A stretch of 64,000 bases of DNA from JBASEY01 sp049652745 (GCA_049652745.1 JBASEY010000017.1:1-64000); one strand, 5' to 3'; shown: positions 1 through 9,774, counted from the first letter of the stretch. Notes: generated by a model not told the origin, from the sequence alone. A program made the numbers and translations.

Positions 1-110
1 AATCGGAAATAACCTTAAATCAAATTGTCGTGGCTGACCCTTCAACACAAAAAATCCCCGAAATATACCCCCAAAACTGGGGAAAGTTATTGGCCAAATT
101 CTGGGGATTT

Positions 111-335
111 TTATTGGCCGGTAACACGGGTATCAAATCGCCGTACACGCGTCCCTGAAAAATAGGTCTTTCTCTCATCGGAATGCTTTCCCTTTGCCGA
201 GCCAACCTTGCTCTCGGCTTCGACAAGCATCAACTCATGTACCAGCCAATTCAACAGGCTATACAGCGGGTCTTCCTCCAGCACAAATCCCATTAGCATT
301 TCTCGAAGAATTCCATTAATATCTTTTCTAGCCAT
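111..335 (-). pseudogene. IS256-family (mutator) transposase, N-terminal remnant
   Basis: The 74-residue product starts MARKDINGILREML and reaches the conserved SDERKTYFSG-RVRRFDTR block that sits near the N terminus of IS256-type transposases; it then stops after RVTGQ. Full-length members run to about 400 residues and carry a DDE catalytic core, which is absent here. The start at 335 has a good ribosome-binding site (AGAAAGGAG about 7 bases upstream). I see no terminal inverted repeats in the remaining sequence. The piece sits at the outer edge of the restriction island, consistent with past insertion or rearrangement, and should be inactive. Confidence 0.75.
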
Positions 336-523
336 CGTTCTCTCCTTTCTGAAAAGATGATCATATTTTTGGAGTTTACGATGGCTCTTTGGTAAAACCA
401 AATTGCAAACTTATTTGTACTCTATCGAATCAGATGTTCGATGTATCTGCTTTATTCTTGCTTCTATTTTACTTTCCAGCGTTCCTTCTTCAAGCAGGAG
501 CTAAAACGAAGAAAGCAATTTTC

Positions 524-3500
524 TTAGTTACCTTGTGTTAATTCTTCAGCTATTAGCTCTGCTTGCTTCAATACTGTTTCTGTTGCTAACAACTGCATAT
601 CCGGCGGATAACCATATCGTCTTAGTATTCTTTTAACTATTACCCTTAGTCTTGCTTTAACACTTTCCTTTATTGTCCAGTCAATCGATGCGTTTTCTTT
701 TACCTTTTCATAAAGTACAACAGCTAGTTCTCTAAGTTTTTCCTGTTTCATAAGCTGTTTTGCGCTTTCATTATTTGCAATCGCTGTATAAAATGCGTAT
801 TCATAATCTGTAAGACCCATTTCCTGAGGCTCTTTATCCATATTATGAATTTCTTTAGATATTTCTATAAGTTTATCTATAACTTGTACAGCTGTCAGGA
901 TTTTATTGTGATATTTCTTGATAGAGCTTTCAAGCATTTCCATTAAGGTTTTGCTTTGAATTAAATTCTTCTTTGCGCGGGATTTTATTTCATCATTAAG
1001 AAGCTTTTTAAGTACCTCGATAGCTATATTTTTGTGTTCCATATTTTTAACTTCAAGAAGGAAATCTTCTGACAATATGGAAATATCCGGTTTTTTCAGC
1101 CCGGCAGCATCATAAACATCGATTACTTTTTCAGTAACAAGCGCTTTGTCAATAACTTGGCGAATAGCAGTTTCAAGTTCCTCATCAGTTTTTCCAGAGC
1201 CGGTACTGTCAAACTTAACAAGCCGTGATTTTACCGCCTGGAAAAAAGCTACCTCATCTTTAACATCCATTGCCTGTTCATGGGGTATGGCAATTGAAAA
1301 GGCTTGAGATAAAGCTGTTACTTCATCAATATATCTTTTTCTTCCGTTTTCTAGGCTCAGTATATGTTCTTCAGCCGAAAGAATGAGAGATAGTTTTCTA
1401 CCTGTTTCGGCTTCAAAATATTCTTCGTAGGCAAAACCATGGTACATTTGCGATACAATTTCCAGTTTCTCCAGCATAAGTTGTACGGCTTTTTCCTGAT
1501 TAACAGCCGGGTCACCTATACCACCACCGGTAGAATAAAAAGAAAGAGCCTTTTTCAAATCAGATGCTATTCCAAGATAATCAACTATCAAACCGCCTGT
1601 TTTATCTCTATACACACGATTAACACGGGCGATTGCCTGCATTAAATTATGCCCTCGCATTGGTTTGTCTATATAGAGGGTATGAAGGGAAGGCACATCA
1701 AAACCTGTAAGCCACATATCCCTTACAATGACCAGCTTTAGTTCATCCTCCGGCTCTCTCATTCGGTCTGCCAATAAACGGCGTTGATCTTTTGTCGTAT
1801 GATGTTTGGATATTTCCGGCCCATCTGAAGAAGCAGAAGTCATAACGACCTTGATTACGCCTTTTTTAAAGTCATCGCTATGCCATTCCGGTTTGATTTC
1901 AATAATAGCCTTGTAAAGTTCAGCAGCAATGCGGCGGGACATGGTGACAATCATTGCCTTTCCGTCCATAACCTCCTGTCGCTGTTCAAAATGCGCCACA
2001 ATATCAGCAGCAACATGTTTAATCCGATCTGCACTACCTATGAGCGCTTCTAGTTGTGTCCATTTTGCTTTGGCTTTTTGAGTATCGGACAGATCGTCTT
2101 GATAGAGTTCATCATCGAGCTCATCGACAAGTTTTTTCCCTTCTTCACTAAGAACAACTTTTGCCAGACGACTTTCGTAATAGATCCTGACGGTGGCTCC
2201 ATCTTCAACTGCCTGCGAAATATCATAAACATCAACATAGTTTCCAAATACGGCAGGGGTATTAACATCAGTATTTTCAATGGGGGTGCCTGTAAAACCA
2301 AGATAGGTTGCGTGAGGTAAGGCATCACGAAGATATTTTGCAAAGCCATATACAATTTTCTTTCCAATAATATTGCCGTAATCATCTTTTGCATCCACCG
2401 TTTTGGCTTTAAAACCATATTGTGTACGGTGTGCTTCATCAGCGATAACAACAATATTTTTTCGTTCAGAAAGCGTCTCGTAAATATTGCCTTCATCGGG
2501 TTGAAATTTCTGAATGGTAGTAAAAACAATGCCGCCGGAAGCAACTTTCAACAGTTCTTTCAAATTTGCGCGATCCTCTGCTTGAACCGGTTCCTGTCTA
2601 AGTAACTGTTTTGATCCGGCAAAGGTATCAAAAAGCTGATCATCCAAATCATTCCGATCGGTAATCACGACAATTGTTGGATTATCAAGAGCCAGAACAA
2701 TTTTGCCAGCATAAAATACCATCGTAAGCGACTTCCCGCTTCCCTGCGTATGCCAGACAACACCGCCTTTTCTGTCCCCAACCGGTTGAGAATCAACACC
2801 TGCAACACCATAACTTGCCGGTGATTCCATAAAAATATTTGCAGGAATGTCTTGTGCCTTTTTATTTGTATATCCCGAAGCGCGTAGCGTCGATTCAACA
2901 GCTCTGTTTACCGCATAGTATTGATGATAGGCCGCCAGTTTTTTTACGGTTTGAATAGTTATGACACCTGTTTCTTTATCTTCTTTTTTAGATTTTTCAA
3001 AAACAACAAAATGGCGAACAAGGTCTAACAGTGTTCTTTTATCGAGCATACCACAAATTAAGGTTTCCAGCTGACCTATAAGCGGAGAGGCTTCAATTTT
3101 TCCATCAGAGGTTTTCCATGCCATAAAACGAGTATAACCGGAAGAAATTGTGCCGGCTTTTGCTTCAAGGCCATCTGAAATAACTAAAAAGCCATTATAA
3201 GCAAAAAGGGATGGAATAGCCTGTTTGTAAGTCTGTAATTGTTTAAAAGCCGAATAAATAGTGGCGTTTTCATCCGCTGGGTTTTTAAGTTCGAAAACCA
3301 CAAGAGGCAATCCATTGACAAATATTATTACATCAGGTCGTTTATTGACATGGTTTTCAATAACGGTGAACTGGTTTGATACTATGAAGTCATTGTTCTC
3401 AGGTTCATTAAAGTCAATTAACCAGACTAAATCACCGCGGCTGTTTCCATCTTTCTGATAGGTTACTTTTATGCCTTCTGTTAGCATCCTATGAAAGTTT

Positions 3501-3766
3501 TCGTTATTGGTAACCAATTCTGGCGAATTGAGACGTTCTATTTGTTTTATGGCATCTTCACGGATTTCTAGCGGAATTGAAGGGTTAATGCGAGAAACAG
3601 CGGTTTTTAACCTTTCCAGCAGTAGTACATCTTCAAAAGAAACCCGTTCGGGTGTTGCACTATCAGGAGCAATATCTGGGCCGTAGATATACTGAAAGCC
3701 ATGATTTTCAAGGAGTTCAAGAGCAAAGGTTTCAATGTCGGATTCTGCGATTTTAGATTTCGTCAT
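524..3766 (-). CDS. hsdR: Type I restriction endonuclease subunit R
   Basis: This is the motor and nuclease subunit of a type I restriction-modification enzyme; it translocates DNA using ATP and cuts far from the recognition site. The N-terminal nuclease core shows PDVIIFVNGLPLVVFELKN (the PD-ExK-type arrangement). The helicase part has the Walker A box HTQGSGKS, the DEAH box VVIADEAHRTQYG, the TPI motif GFTGTPIE and a motif VI-like stretch QAIARVNRVYRDK. At about 1080 residues it is full length. I prefer the Met at 3766 (MTKSKIAES) over the upstream one at 3781. Its start overlaps the small ORF before it, so it is translated as the last gene of the hsdM-fic-hsdS-SIR2 cluster. Confidence 0.95.
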   Translation of the reverse strand: MTKSKIAESDIETFALELLENHGFQYIYGPDIAPDSATPERVSFEDVLLLERLKTAVSRINPSIPLEIREDAIKQIERLNSPELVTNNENFHRMLTEGIKVTYQKDGNSRGDLVWLIDFNEPENNDFIVSNQFTVIENHVNKRPDVIIFVNGLPLVVFELKNPADENATIYSAFKQLQTYKQAIPSLFAYNGFLVISDGLEAKAGTISSGYTRFMAWKTSDGKIEASPLIGQLETLICGMLDKRTLLDLVRHFVVFEKSKKEDKETGVITIQTVKKLAAYHQYYAVNRAVESTLRASGYTNKKAQDIPANIFMESPASYGVAGVDSQPVGDRKGGVVWHTQGSGKSLTMVFYAGKIVLALDNPTIVVITDRNDLDDQLFDTFAGSKQLLRQEPVQAEDRANLKELLKVASGGIVFTTIQKFQPDEGNIYETLSERKNIVVIADEAHRTQYGFKAKTVDAKDDYGNIIGKKIVYGFAKYLRDALPHATYLGFTGTPIENTDVNTPAVFGNYVDVYDISQAVEDGATVRIYYESRLAKVVLSEEGKKLVDELDDELYQDDLSDTQKAKAKWTQLEALIGSADRIKHVAADIVAHFEQRQEVMDGKAMIVTMSRRIAAELYKAIIEIKPEWHSDDFKKGVIKVVMTSASSDGPEISKHHTTKDQRRLLADRMREPEDELKLVIVRDMWLTGFDVPSLHTLYIDKPMRGHNLMQAIARVNRVYRDKTGGLIVDYLGIASDLKKALSFYSTGGGIGDPAVNQEKAVQLMLEKLEIVSQMYHGFAYEEYFEAETGRKLSLILSAEEHILSLENGRKRYIDEVTALSQAFSIAIPHEQAMDVKDEVAFFQAVKSRLVKFDSTGSGKTDEELETAIRQVIDKALVTEKVIDVYDAAGLKKPDISILSEDFLLEVKNMEHKNIAIEVLKKLLNDEIKSRAKKNLIQSKTLMEMLESSIKKYHNKILTAVQVIDKLIEISKEIHNMDKEPQEMGLTDYEYAFYTAIANNESAKQLMKQEKLRELAVVLYEKVKENASIDWTIKESVKARLRVIVKRILRRYGYPPDMQLLATETVLKQAELIAEELTQGN

Positions 3767-3965
3767 TGTTATCGCCTTCATCTTTCTCGATCAGTTTTTT
3801 GACCTCCTCGTCAAAATCGGAGATGTACTGTTTATTTTGTATTACCCTGGATTTGTCGTGCTCAGCCTCGGCTTTGGTTTTTGCTTCCAGAGCAGAGATT
3901 TTGCCATCAGCAGTTTTGAAAAGGACAAAGTTGGGAAATTTTTGGGGGAGGTTATTTGGGGTCAT
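3753..3965 (-). CDS. Small hypothetical protein between the SIR2-like cluster and hsdR
   Basis: A 70-residue, highly charged product (Lys/Glu rich, ending EKDEGDNNDEI) that I do not recognise. It overlaps the gene upstream by 14 bases and hsdR downstream by 14 bases; such back-to-back overlaps suggest genuine translational coupling rather than a chance frame. There is no membrane segment or signal peptide. It may be a small accessory of the neighbouring SIR2-like protein or of the R subunit; nothing in the sequence decides this. Confidence 0.5.
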   Translation of the reverse strand: MTPNNLPQKFPNFVLFKTADGKISALEAKTKAEAEHDKSRVIQNKQYISDFDEEVKKLIEKDEGDNNDEI

Positions 3966-4314
3966 TAGGATCCTCTTTCAACCTATCGTTTGGCCATTCA
4001 GTACTGAGCTCAATTTCCTCATTAGTAACTAAGGAAAATATTCTACAAACTTTGAAAGCCATCTTCAATTCATCCGCAAATTTATTATTATCATTTTTAT
4101 GGCTGGTAAAAAGCAGAAATCTATCTTTTAGGAAATGGTGATTGTCTGTATCAACATTCTGTACTGAACAGGAAAATGCCTTTATTTTTAAGCCTCGGTC
4201 TATTTCTAAAAGTTTAAGCCCTTCATAGGAGAACATAGCATTGGCTTCTTTTATTAAATCTGATCCAGTAATTGTACCTGCAAGTAAATCTATTGCAGGT
4301 TGGGATAGTTTCAC
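3952..4314 (-). CDS. Hypothetical protein coupled to the SIR2-like gene
   Basis: A 120-residue soluble protein of unknown family. It begins with a GTG codon that overlaps the TGA stop of the preceding SIR2-like gene (4-base overlap), a typical sign of translational coupling. The middle of the protein (HHFLKDRFLLFTSHKNDNNKF, roughly residues 60-80) resembles no motif I can name. Because it is locked between the SIR2-like gene and hsdR it is a candidate partner, such as a sensor or inhibitor, of the SIR2-like protein; that is inference from position only. Confidence 0.6.
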   Translation of the reverse strand: MKLSQPAIDLLAGTITGSDLIKEANAMFSYEGLKLLEIDRGLKIKAFSCSVQNVDTDNHHFLKDRFLLFTSHKNDNNKFADELKMAFKVCRIFSLVTNEEIELSTEWPNDRLKEDPNDPK

Positions 4315-5624
4315 TTACCTGCCTCCACTATACCGACGTCACTGTCCGCTACTGATGGTAGTCTAAAGGAAATTGATCTTGCATCGAATAGGTGAGTTAA
4401 TTTTGACGGAAACTTCCTGACAGACTTTTCAAGAATATTGTTTTTATCCTCCTCCAAGGTGGAAATATAGAGAGTCTCAATATTGGATTTAGTAATTTCA
4501 TCAAAAATATGATCATCGTTGTCATCCAGCGAGGAACCAATAATGACCAAGGTTCCTGAAAGGGTATTTAACTTGCTTAAACACTTTTTGAGATAGGCAT
4601 TCTTTGCAATCTCATTTTTTTTGTTCTCCGACTGGAAAATACAGACAAGATCAAGCTCGTCATCGTTTAATATATCTTCTATCCGATCATATAAGGCTTT
4701 ATCAGATTGGGTAATTTTCCTGATACTTTGGCCGTCTTTGTAGATATGAAAAGCTCCATGCAAAAAAAACAGATTTTGTGTAGCGCTTTCTATATCAAAC
4801 ACAGTGGCTTTTTCATCACCAAATAAACAGAGCTGTCTACTACCATCATCAACTTCATTTTGTAGCTTGAATTTTTTTTCTTCTTCCAATAAAGATTTTG
4901 CGACAGCTTCAATGTCTTTCTTCTTCCATCCTTTTTTATTTTTTTCCGAGTACTCACTAATTAAAGTTATAAAACGCGTTTTTTTTAACGATTTAAACTC
5001 GCTTTTAGTTGCAGAATAGTCATCCACACCCGTTATAACTAATGTTCCATGCTCACGAGCGTGTTTTATTTCTGTATAAATTTTGTTTTCTCGTGTATTC
5101 ATATCTTCTTCTATAAATTTCAAAGAAGGCTCAAATGCTAATGCTATATTCTCAGAACCTTTTCCAGGATTAAACTGGAGCAGCAGCAAATAAAGAAAGG
5201 GATCGTAGTTTAAAGTGAAATAGTTGGTAAAGCTATTCAGCAGAATATAAACACCAATATTTTCTTCTGCGTATACATTTTTGATAGCAGTCTTTACAAT
5301 CTTATGAGTGGCCTTCATAAAATCCATTTTGATTTTGTTACTTACGAACTTCTTAAGAAAAGTATTTTTGGGGTCAATATTGTCCGCTAATCGGCCAATG
5401 AACCGTTCAAGATCGTAACCACATTCTTTGACCAATAATTCTGCCTCTTTGTATAACCCAACATCACCCTCAATCATTTTTTGGAAAATGCTAGAATAAC
5501 TTGTATTGACGCCAAGACTACGATTGAAACCATTTCCCAGTAAAAGATGGTTCTCATGTCCATGAATTCGTTTGAGAACTTCTCTATAGTCTAATAACTC
5601 GATTGTAGAACTTGATGCGTTCAT
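4311..5624 (-). CDS. SIR2-like protein (DUF4917 type), putative NAD-consuming defence effector
   Basis: This 437-residue protein shows the scattered signature of SIR2-like folds used in anti-phage systems: LLLGNGFN at residues 28-34 (in place of GAGxS), FTLNYD at 136-141, FFLHGAFH near 286-293, and near residue 367 IIGSSLDDNDDHI, which matches the GxSLxDxxI element of SIR2-like defence proteins. Known relatives degrade NAD+ or act as abortive-infection effectors. It overlaps hsdS by 4 bases (ATGA) upstream and the next ORF by 4 bases, so it is part of the type I restriction transcript. The fold assignment is reasonably sure; enzymatic activity is inferred. Confidence 0.7.
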   Translation of the reverse strand: MNASSSTIELLDYREVLKRIHGHENHLLLGNGFNRSLGVNTSYSSIFQKMIEGDVGLYKEAELLVKECGYDLERFIGRLADNIDPKNTFLKKFVSNKIKMDFMKATHKIVKTAIKNVYAEENIGVYILLNSFTNYFTLNYDPFLYLLLLQFNPGKGSENIALAFEPSLKFIEEDMNTRENKIYTEIKHAREHGTLVITGVDDYSATKSEFKSLKKTRFITLISEYSEKNKKGWKKKDIEAVAKSLLEEEKKFKLQNEVDDGSRQLCLFGDEKATVFDIESATQNLFFLHGAFHIYKDGQSIRKITQSDKALYDRIEDILNDDELDLVCIFQSENKKNEIAKNAYLKKCLSKLNTLSGTLVIIGSSLDDNDDHIFDEITKSNIETLYISTLEEDKNNILEKSVRKFPSKLTHLFDARSISFRLPSVADSDVGIVEAGK

Positions 5625-6829
5625 GTTTTTACCCTAATTTCACCGCTCATTAACTTTGGCAAGAGGGTGTCGCGGAGTTTTTCGAGGGTGCAGATTTGGA
5701 TACTATTGGCCCTGTTTTTTTTAAACATTGGATCGATCAATGAATGAAACCAGTTATGAGTTTGTTCATCAGGTATGATAAAGTCTAATTCTCTAAATGT
5801 TGATTTGCTAATTTCCTGAAAAGTAGACCCATTCCCATGGGACTTCACAAAATCCATATTAGTCTTTAACCACATAAAAACAAATTCACGAGAATAGCCT
5901 TTATTACATACTAATCCAGCATAGCCTTGATTTATTGCTACGGGTATTTCAGCGAAAGCTAATGCGCCTATAGGAGCTCTAGAGGACATTAACAAACTTC
6001 CTATAGGAAGTAGTCCTGAACAAATTTGATCAAGTCCAAGTTTTGTAATTTTTCTTTCTGTATCAAACAAAAATAATCCATTCAAATTTGTTATATCACG
6101 AGGAGATGTCCAGTGGAATTCTCCATTCCAATATTCTGGTTTTTCTGTCTTTGGCGTTGTTCCACTTACGACTGTAACCATATCCCCTAAAACACCCTCT
6201 CTCCACCCATCCGGCAATCCATCCTTACATGGCTCCACAAACCACTGCCGAAACAGCGTCTCAGCCATAGCTTCCAGCGTCTTGTTTTGGCGGTGCAGTA
6301 GGTCGATTTTGTCGTCAAGGCAGGAAAGGACACTGGCTATGGCACGTTGTTCGGGGAGTGGGGGAAGGAGAACCTCTATTTCTTTTAAGTCTCTAATTGG
6401 AAGCTGAGGTTGTGCACTCCCTGAAATGAATGTATGAATATCGTTTTGAAGCTTTCGAAATAGGTAGTAATTAAATTCAGGTAATAATTTTCTTTCATCA
6501 GGTCTGATTATTACCATTCCAGAATTTATTCTAATATTTTCAAATTTAATAGATTCATTAAAGAAACCGACATTTCCAACCGTTCCTCTTGTTGTTAATA
6601 CAACGTCATTCCTTATCAATTTGCCTTTATTTAATAATTCATCTTTTTCTTTTGATATAAACTGACATTCTGAAAAATTGAAACCACTAAGACGAACATT
6701 TTTTGTACTTAAAAAAAGACAATGTCCATATTCCATAAATTCATCCTGGGAAGGATAATTTTTTCCTCGATCTCCATCAATAATTTCTAAAGGAGCATCC
6801 CCCAGCTTACACTCTCTCCACTCTTTCAT
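5621..6829 (-). CDS. hsdS: Type I restriction-modification specificity subunit S
   Basis: The specificity subunit binds the bipartite DNA target and holds HsdM and HsdR together. The sequence has the expected two target-recognition domains, each followed by a conserved helical region: PPLPEQRAIASVLSCLDDKI with LFRQWFVEP in the centre, and LEKLRDTLLPKLMSGEIRV at the C terminus. I chose the Met at 6829 (MKEWRECKLGD), preceded by GGAAAGGCGG, over the annotated longer frame from 6853, which would overlap fic. About 402 residues is normal for the family. The recognised sequence cannot be read from the protein. Confidence 0.93.
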   Translation of the reverse strand: MKEWRECKLGDAPLEIIDGDRGKNYPSQDEFMEYGHCLFLSTKNVRLSGFNFSECQFISKEKDELLNKGKLIRNDVVLTTRGTVGNVGFFNESIKFENIRINSGMVIIRPDERKLLPEFNYYLFRKLQNDIHTFISGSAQPQLPIRDLKEIEVLLPPLPEQRAIASVLSCLDDKIDLLHRQNKTLEAMAETLFRQWFVEPCKDGLPDGWREGVLGDMVTVVSGTTPKTEKPEYWNGEFHWTSPRDITNLNGLFLFDTERKITKLGLDQICSGLLPIGSLLMSSRAPIGALAFAEIPVAINQGYAGLVCNKGYSREFVFMWLKTNMDFVKSHGNGSTFQEISKSTFRELDFIIPDEQTHNWFHSLIDPMFKKNRANSIQICTLEKLRDTLLPKLMSGEIRVKT

Positions 6830-6849
6830 ATCAAGCCGCCTTTCCCGTA

Positions 6850-7980
6850 TCAAAACAGCCTTATATACTCATCAAAAGCAAAAATCCGGTTTCTTTGGTA
6901 ACCAGTGATCTCTTTTAAAATTCCTAATTCCACAAAAAGGGCGACAAGATCATTGGCTGCTTTTGAGGATAGTTCGGTAATGTTTTGAACATCACTGACA
7001 CTTAAAATTGGTTTTCTGAAAAGTTGATGAAAAAGAATCAGAGCTTTTTTAGCCCGCTTTCCTGTTGAAAGAATATGTTCCTGTTCAATCCTGGACTTTA
7101 ATGAAATTATTTTTCCAAGGATGTTGACCGAGTCCTCTGCTGTTTCAATAACCCCTGTCAGAAAAAATTTGAGCCATTGAGCAAGATTGTTATGGGTTCT
7201 GACAAGTGTCAGGTTGTCGTAATACAGGGCTTTATTCTTTTCAAAAAAAGCTGACAAATATAAAAGAGGTTTACCAAGAATGCCACTGGCAACCAGATAC
7301 AGAGTAATAAGAAGGCGGCCAATTCTGCCGTTGCCATCCAAAAACGGGTGGATTGTTTCAAATTGATAGTGGGCAATAGCAATCCTTATAAGATGTGGTA
7401 TTTTTAAATCCATATTATTCAAAAAGATATCAAAGTCTGAAAGCAGATCAGGAAGTTCTGTATGAGCAGGCGGAATAAAAACAGCATCAGATAGACTCGC
7501 GCCTCCTATCCAGTTTTGAGAAGTGCGGAACTCACCTGGGGTCTTATGTTCTCCCCTACCGCTTGAAAGTAATATCCTGTGTGTGTTTTTTATAAGCCGG
7601 TTGGATAGTGGCAGGGTTTTTAAGTCCTCAATTGCTGTATTCATGGCGTTGATATAATTAAGCACTTCTTGCCGATCATCGCGTTTTTCAGGGTTGATGT
7701 CTTTTTCATCAATTAGGACTTCTTCTATACTTGTTCGCGTCCCTTCAATCCTGCTTGAAATTACAGCCTCTTTAGAAACATGCATTTTTATAAACATATC
7801 CGTATCCGGAACGAACCTGGAAAAAGAATTGAGTTCACCCAGTTTGAAAGAGGCTTTTTCTAAAAGATCATTGATTACGGGGTCTGTCCAGAAAAATCTA
7901 TGATTAATTTTTTCCGGCAGAAAATATTGGTACTGGAAACCCTTTCGATAGCTGCCGGCCTTAAAGTTTTTTATATCCAT
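6850..7980 (-). CDS. Fic-domain protein with N-terminal inhibitory helix and C-terminal winged helix
   Basis: The Fic core motif HPFLDGNGRIGR lies at residues 211-222, so the catalytic His and the phosphate-binding loop are intact; such enzymes usually transfer AMP to target proteins. An N-terminal inhibitory motif of the [S/T]xxxE[G/N] form is present as SSRIEG at residues 75-80, placing the protein in the class with a self-inhibiting N-terminal helix. The C terminus (about 300-376, LSVSDVQNITELSSKAANDL) looks like a winged helix. Upstream, 36-67 bases from the start, lies a TAAAGTAAAA palindrome, a plausible operator for autoregulation. It is inserted between hsdM and hsdS, a common arrangement in type I loci. 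Confidence 0.93.
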   Translation of the reverse strand: MDIKNFKAGSYRKGFQYQYFLPEKINHRFFWTDPVINDLLEKASFKLGELNSFSRFVPDTDMFIKMHVSKEAVISSRIEGTRTSIEEVLIDEKDINPEKRDDRQEVLNYINAMNTAIEDLKTLPLSNRLIKNTHRILLSSGRGEHKTPGEFRTSQNWIGGASLSDAVFIPPAHTELPDLLSDFDIFLNNMDLKIPHLIRIAIAHYQFETIHPFLDGNGRIGRLLITLYLVASGILGKPLLYLSAFFEKNKALYYDNLTLVRTHNNLAQWLKFFLTGVIETAEDSVNILGKIISLKSRIEQEHILSTGKRAKKALILFHQLFRKPILSVSDVQNITELSSKAANDLVALFVELGILKEITGYQRNRIFAFDEYIRLF

Positions 7981-8045
7981 AAAATTGCCCTCAAAGTAAA
8001 ATATAAAAAGCCTTGTTTTACTTTATCGCATTAAAGTAAAATAAG
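7795..8045. repeat. Direct repeat copy A: fic promoter and first 62 codons
   Basis: This stretch, the intact fic 5' end with its upstream palindrome, recurs in the same orientation at 11929-12180. The encoded 62 residues differ at only three positions (F15Y, P22T, R28N), and the noncoding part is also closely matched. The two copies bracket hsdM and the gmrSD gene. Confidence 0.95.
8012..8045. promoter_or_regulatory. Palindromic putative operator upstream of fic
   Basis: The arms TTTTACTTTA (8016-8025) and TAAAGTAAAA (8032-8041) are a perfect 10-bp inverted repeat with a 6-base spacer; with one mismatch the symmetry extends to 14 bp (8012-8045). A further half-site, CAAAGTAAAAT, lies at 7992-8002, closer to the fic start. 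Symmetry and position fit binding by a dimeric winged-helix regulator, most simply the C-terminal domain of the Fic protein itself. This is inferred; the motif is not one I can match to a characterised operator. Confidence 0.6.
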
Positions 8046-8057
8046 AAAGCTGAGAGC

Positions 8058-9629
8058 CTATGTCCCTTGCACGTTTTTTTCCTCCGGCAGTTTTATTTTT
8101 TTGAGGTTTTCAATAATAGCTTCATTTAGTACAGCTTCCTCTTTTAACTGAGCCTCAAACTCAGCCTTAAGGCTAGTAAATCTTTCATTAAAATCAAAGT
8201 CATCCTCCTCATCAGGAAGTCCAACATATCTGCCAGGCGTAAGCACATAATCCAACTCTCTTACCTGTTCGATACTGGCAGAACTGCAAAAACCTTTTAT
8301 ATCTTCATATTCTCCTTTTTCCTTTTGCCACTCATGATAGGTTGAAGCAATCTTTAAGACATCTTCATGAGAAAGTTCACGCGTTCTTCGGTTGATTAAA
8401 TGTCCTTCATTGCGTGCATCAATAAACAGTATTTCATCTGTTCTATTCCGATAAACGCCATTGGCTTTATTACGAGATATAAACCACAGACAGGCTGGAA
8501 TTTGGGTATTCAAAAAAAGCTTGGCGGGAAGATTGACAATACAATCCACTAACCGTGCTTCAATCAGTGCTTTGCGAATTTCACCTTCACCTGAACTTTT
8601 TGAAGTTAGTGAGCCTTTCGCCAGTACAAAACCTGCAGTACCACTTGGGCTTAAATGATAAAGGAAGTGCTGTATCCAGGCATAGTTTGCATTACCTTCC
8701 GGAGGTATTCCATATTTCCACCTACCATCTTTGCGGAGTTGGTCGCCCGACCAGTCACTGTCATTAAACGGAGGGTTGGCTATTACAAAATCAGCCTTCA
8801 GGTCTTTATGTGCATCGTTTAAGAATGAGCCTTCATTGTTCCATTTGACTTGTGAGCTATCTATGCCGCGAATGGCAAGGTTCATTTTCGCCAGCCGCCA
8901 GGTTGTCTGGTTACTCTCTTGCCCGTAAATAGATATGTCGTTTAATTTGCCTTGGTGTTCAGCCACAAACTTTTCTGATTGCACAAACATACCGCCGGAA
9001 CCGCAGCATGGGTCAAAAACTCGCCCTTTATAGGGTTCAAGCATTTCTATAAGAAGTTCAACAACACTACGGGGTGTATAGAACTGTCCGCCTTTTTTAC
9101 CTTCGGTAAGGGCAAATTCTCCAAGAAAATATTCAAATACATGACCGAGTATATCTGCACTACGGGCTTTTGCATCACCCAAGGCGATATTTCCTATTAA
9201 GTCAATTAATCCACCAAGGTTTGTCGGGTCTAAATTTTCACGGGCAAATACTTTTGGAAGCACATCTCTTAATGAAGGGTTGTCTTTTTCAATTGCATCC
9301 ATGGCGTTATCAACGTCTTTTCCGATGGTAGGACGTTTTGCCCTTGATTGTAAATACGACCAGCGGGCAATCTCAGGAACAAAGAATACATTTTCGGCCT
9401 TGTATTCGTCTTTATCTTCCGGGTCTGCACCAACATAATCGCCTTCTCCGCTTAGTAATTTTGAATGCAAGTCCTCAAAAGCATCTGAGATATATCTCAG
9501 GAAGATTAAACCAAGAACAACATGCTTGTAATCTGCGGCATCAATATTTTTTCTAAGTTTATTAGCTGATTTAAAAAGCTGTTTCTCAATTGGTTCTTCT
9601 TTTTTAATGTCTTTTTTAGTTTTTCCCAT
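8058..9629 (-). CDS. hsdM: Type I restriction-modification methyltransferase subunit M
   Basis: N6-adenine methyltransferase subunit of the type I complex. The S-adenosylmethionine loop VFDPCCGSGGMFVQ and the catalytic motif VIANPPFND are both present, the latter defining adenine methylation. An HsdM N-terminal helical domain precedes them (KKEEPIEKQLFKSANKLRKN onward), and the C terminus (LKKIKLPEEK) is typical. Of three possible starts I choose the ATG at 9629, placed five bases after GGAGG at 9635-9639. The protein is about 523 residues, the normal size. It is the first gene of the restriction transcript. Confidence 0.95.
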   Translation of the reverse strand: MGKTKKDIKKEEPIEKQLFKSANKLRKNIDAADYKHVVLGLIFLRYISDAFEDLHSKLLSGEGDYVGADPEDKDEYKAENVFFVPEIARWSYLQSRAKRPTIGKDVDNAMDAIEKDNPSLRDVLPKVFARENLDPTNLGGLIDLIGNIALGDAKARSADILGHVFEYFLGEFALTEGKKGGQFYTPRSVVELLIEMLEPYKGRVFDPCCGSGGMFVQSEKFVAEHQGKLNDISIYGQESNQTTWRLAKMNLAIRGIDSSQVKWNNEGSFLNDAHKDLKADFVIANPPFNDSDWSGDQLRKDGRWKYGIPPEGNANYAWIQHFLYHLSPSGTAGFVLAKGSLTSKSSGEGEIRKALIEARLVDCIVNLPAKLFLNTQIPACLWFISRNKANGVYRNRTDEILFIDARNEGHLINRRTRELSHEDVLKIASTYHEWQKEKGEYEDIKGFCSSASIEQVRELDYVLTPGRYVGLPDEEDDFDFNERFTSLKAEFEAQLKEEAVLNEAIIENLKKIKLPEEKNVQGT

Positions 9630-9774
9630 CATTGCCTCCAATATGAGTTTTTTCTCTCCAGTTATGCCTGGAGGCACTCGATTCTAGGTACGCGGTTTTA
9701 ATGATACCATATATTTGAATTTTTTCATTTCCTACTGCCTGCGCGGTGTCTAGTTGATGTGGTTGTTAATCCCT

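Noticed and set aside
20..226. 68-residue minus-strand ORF over the transposase remnant
   Set aside because: It is a different frame of the IS256 remnant; only the frame ending at 111 shows transposase motifs.
2050..2544. 164-residue minus-strand ORF inside hsdR
   Set aside because: Out-of-frame shadow of the hsdR helicase domain; no family similarity or ribosome-binding site.
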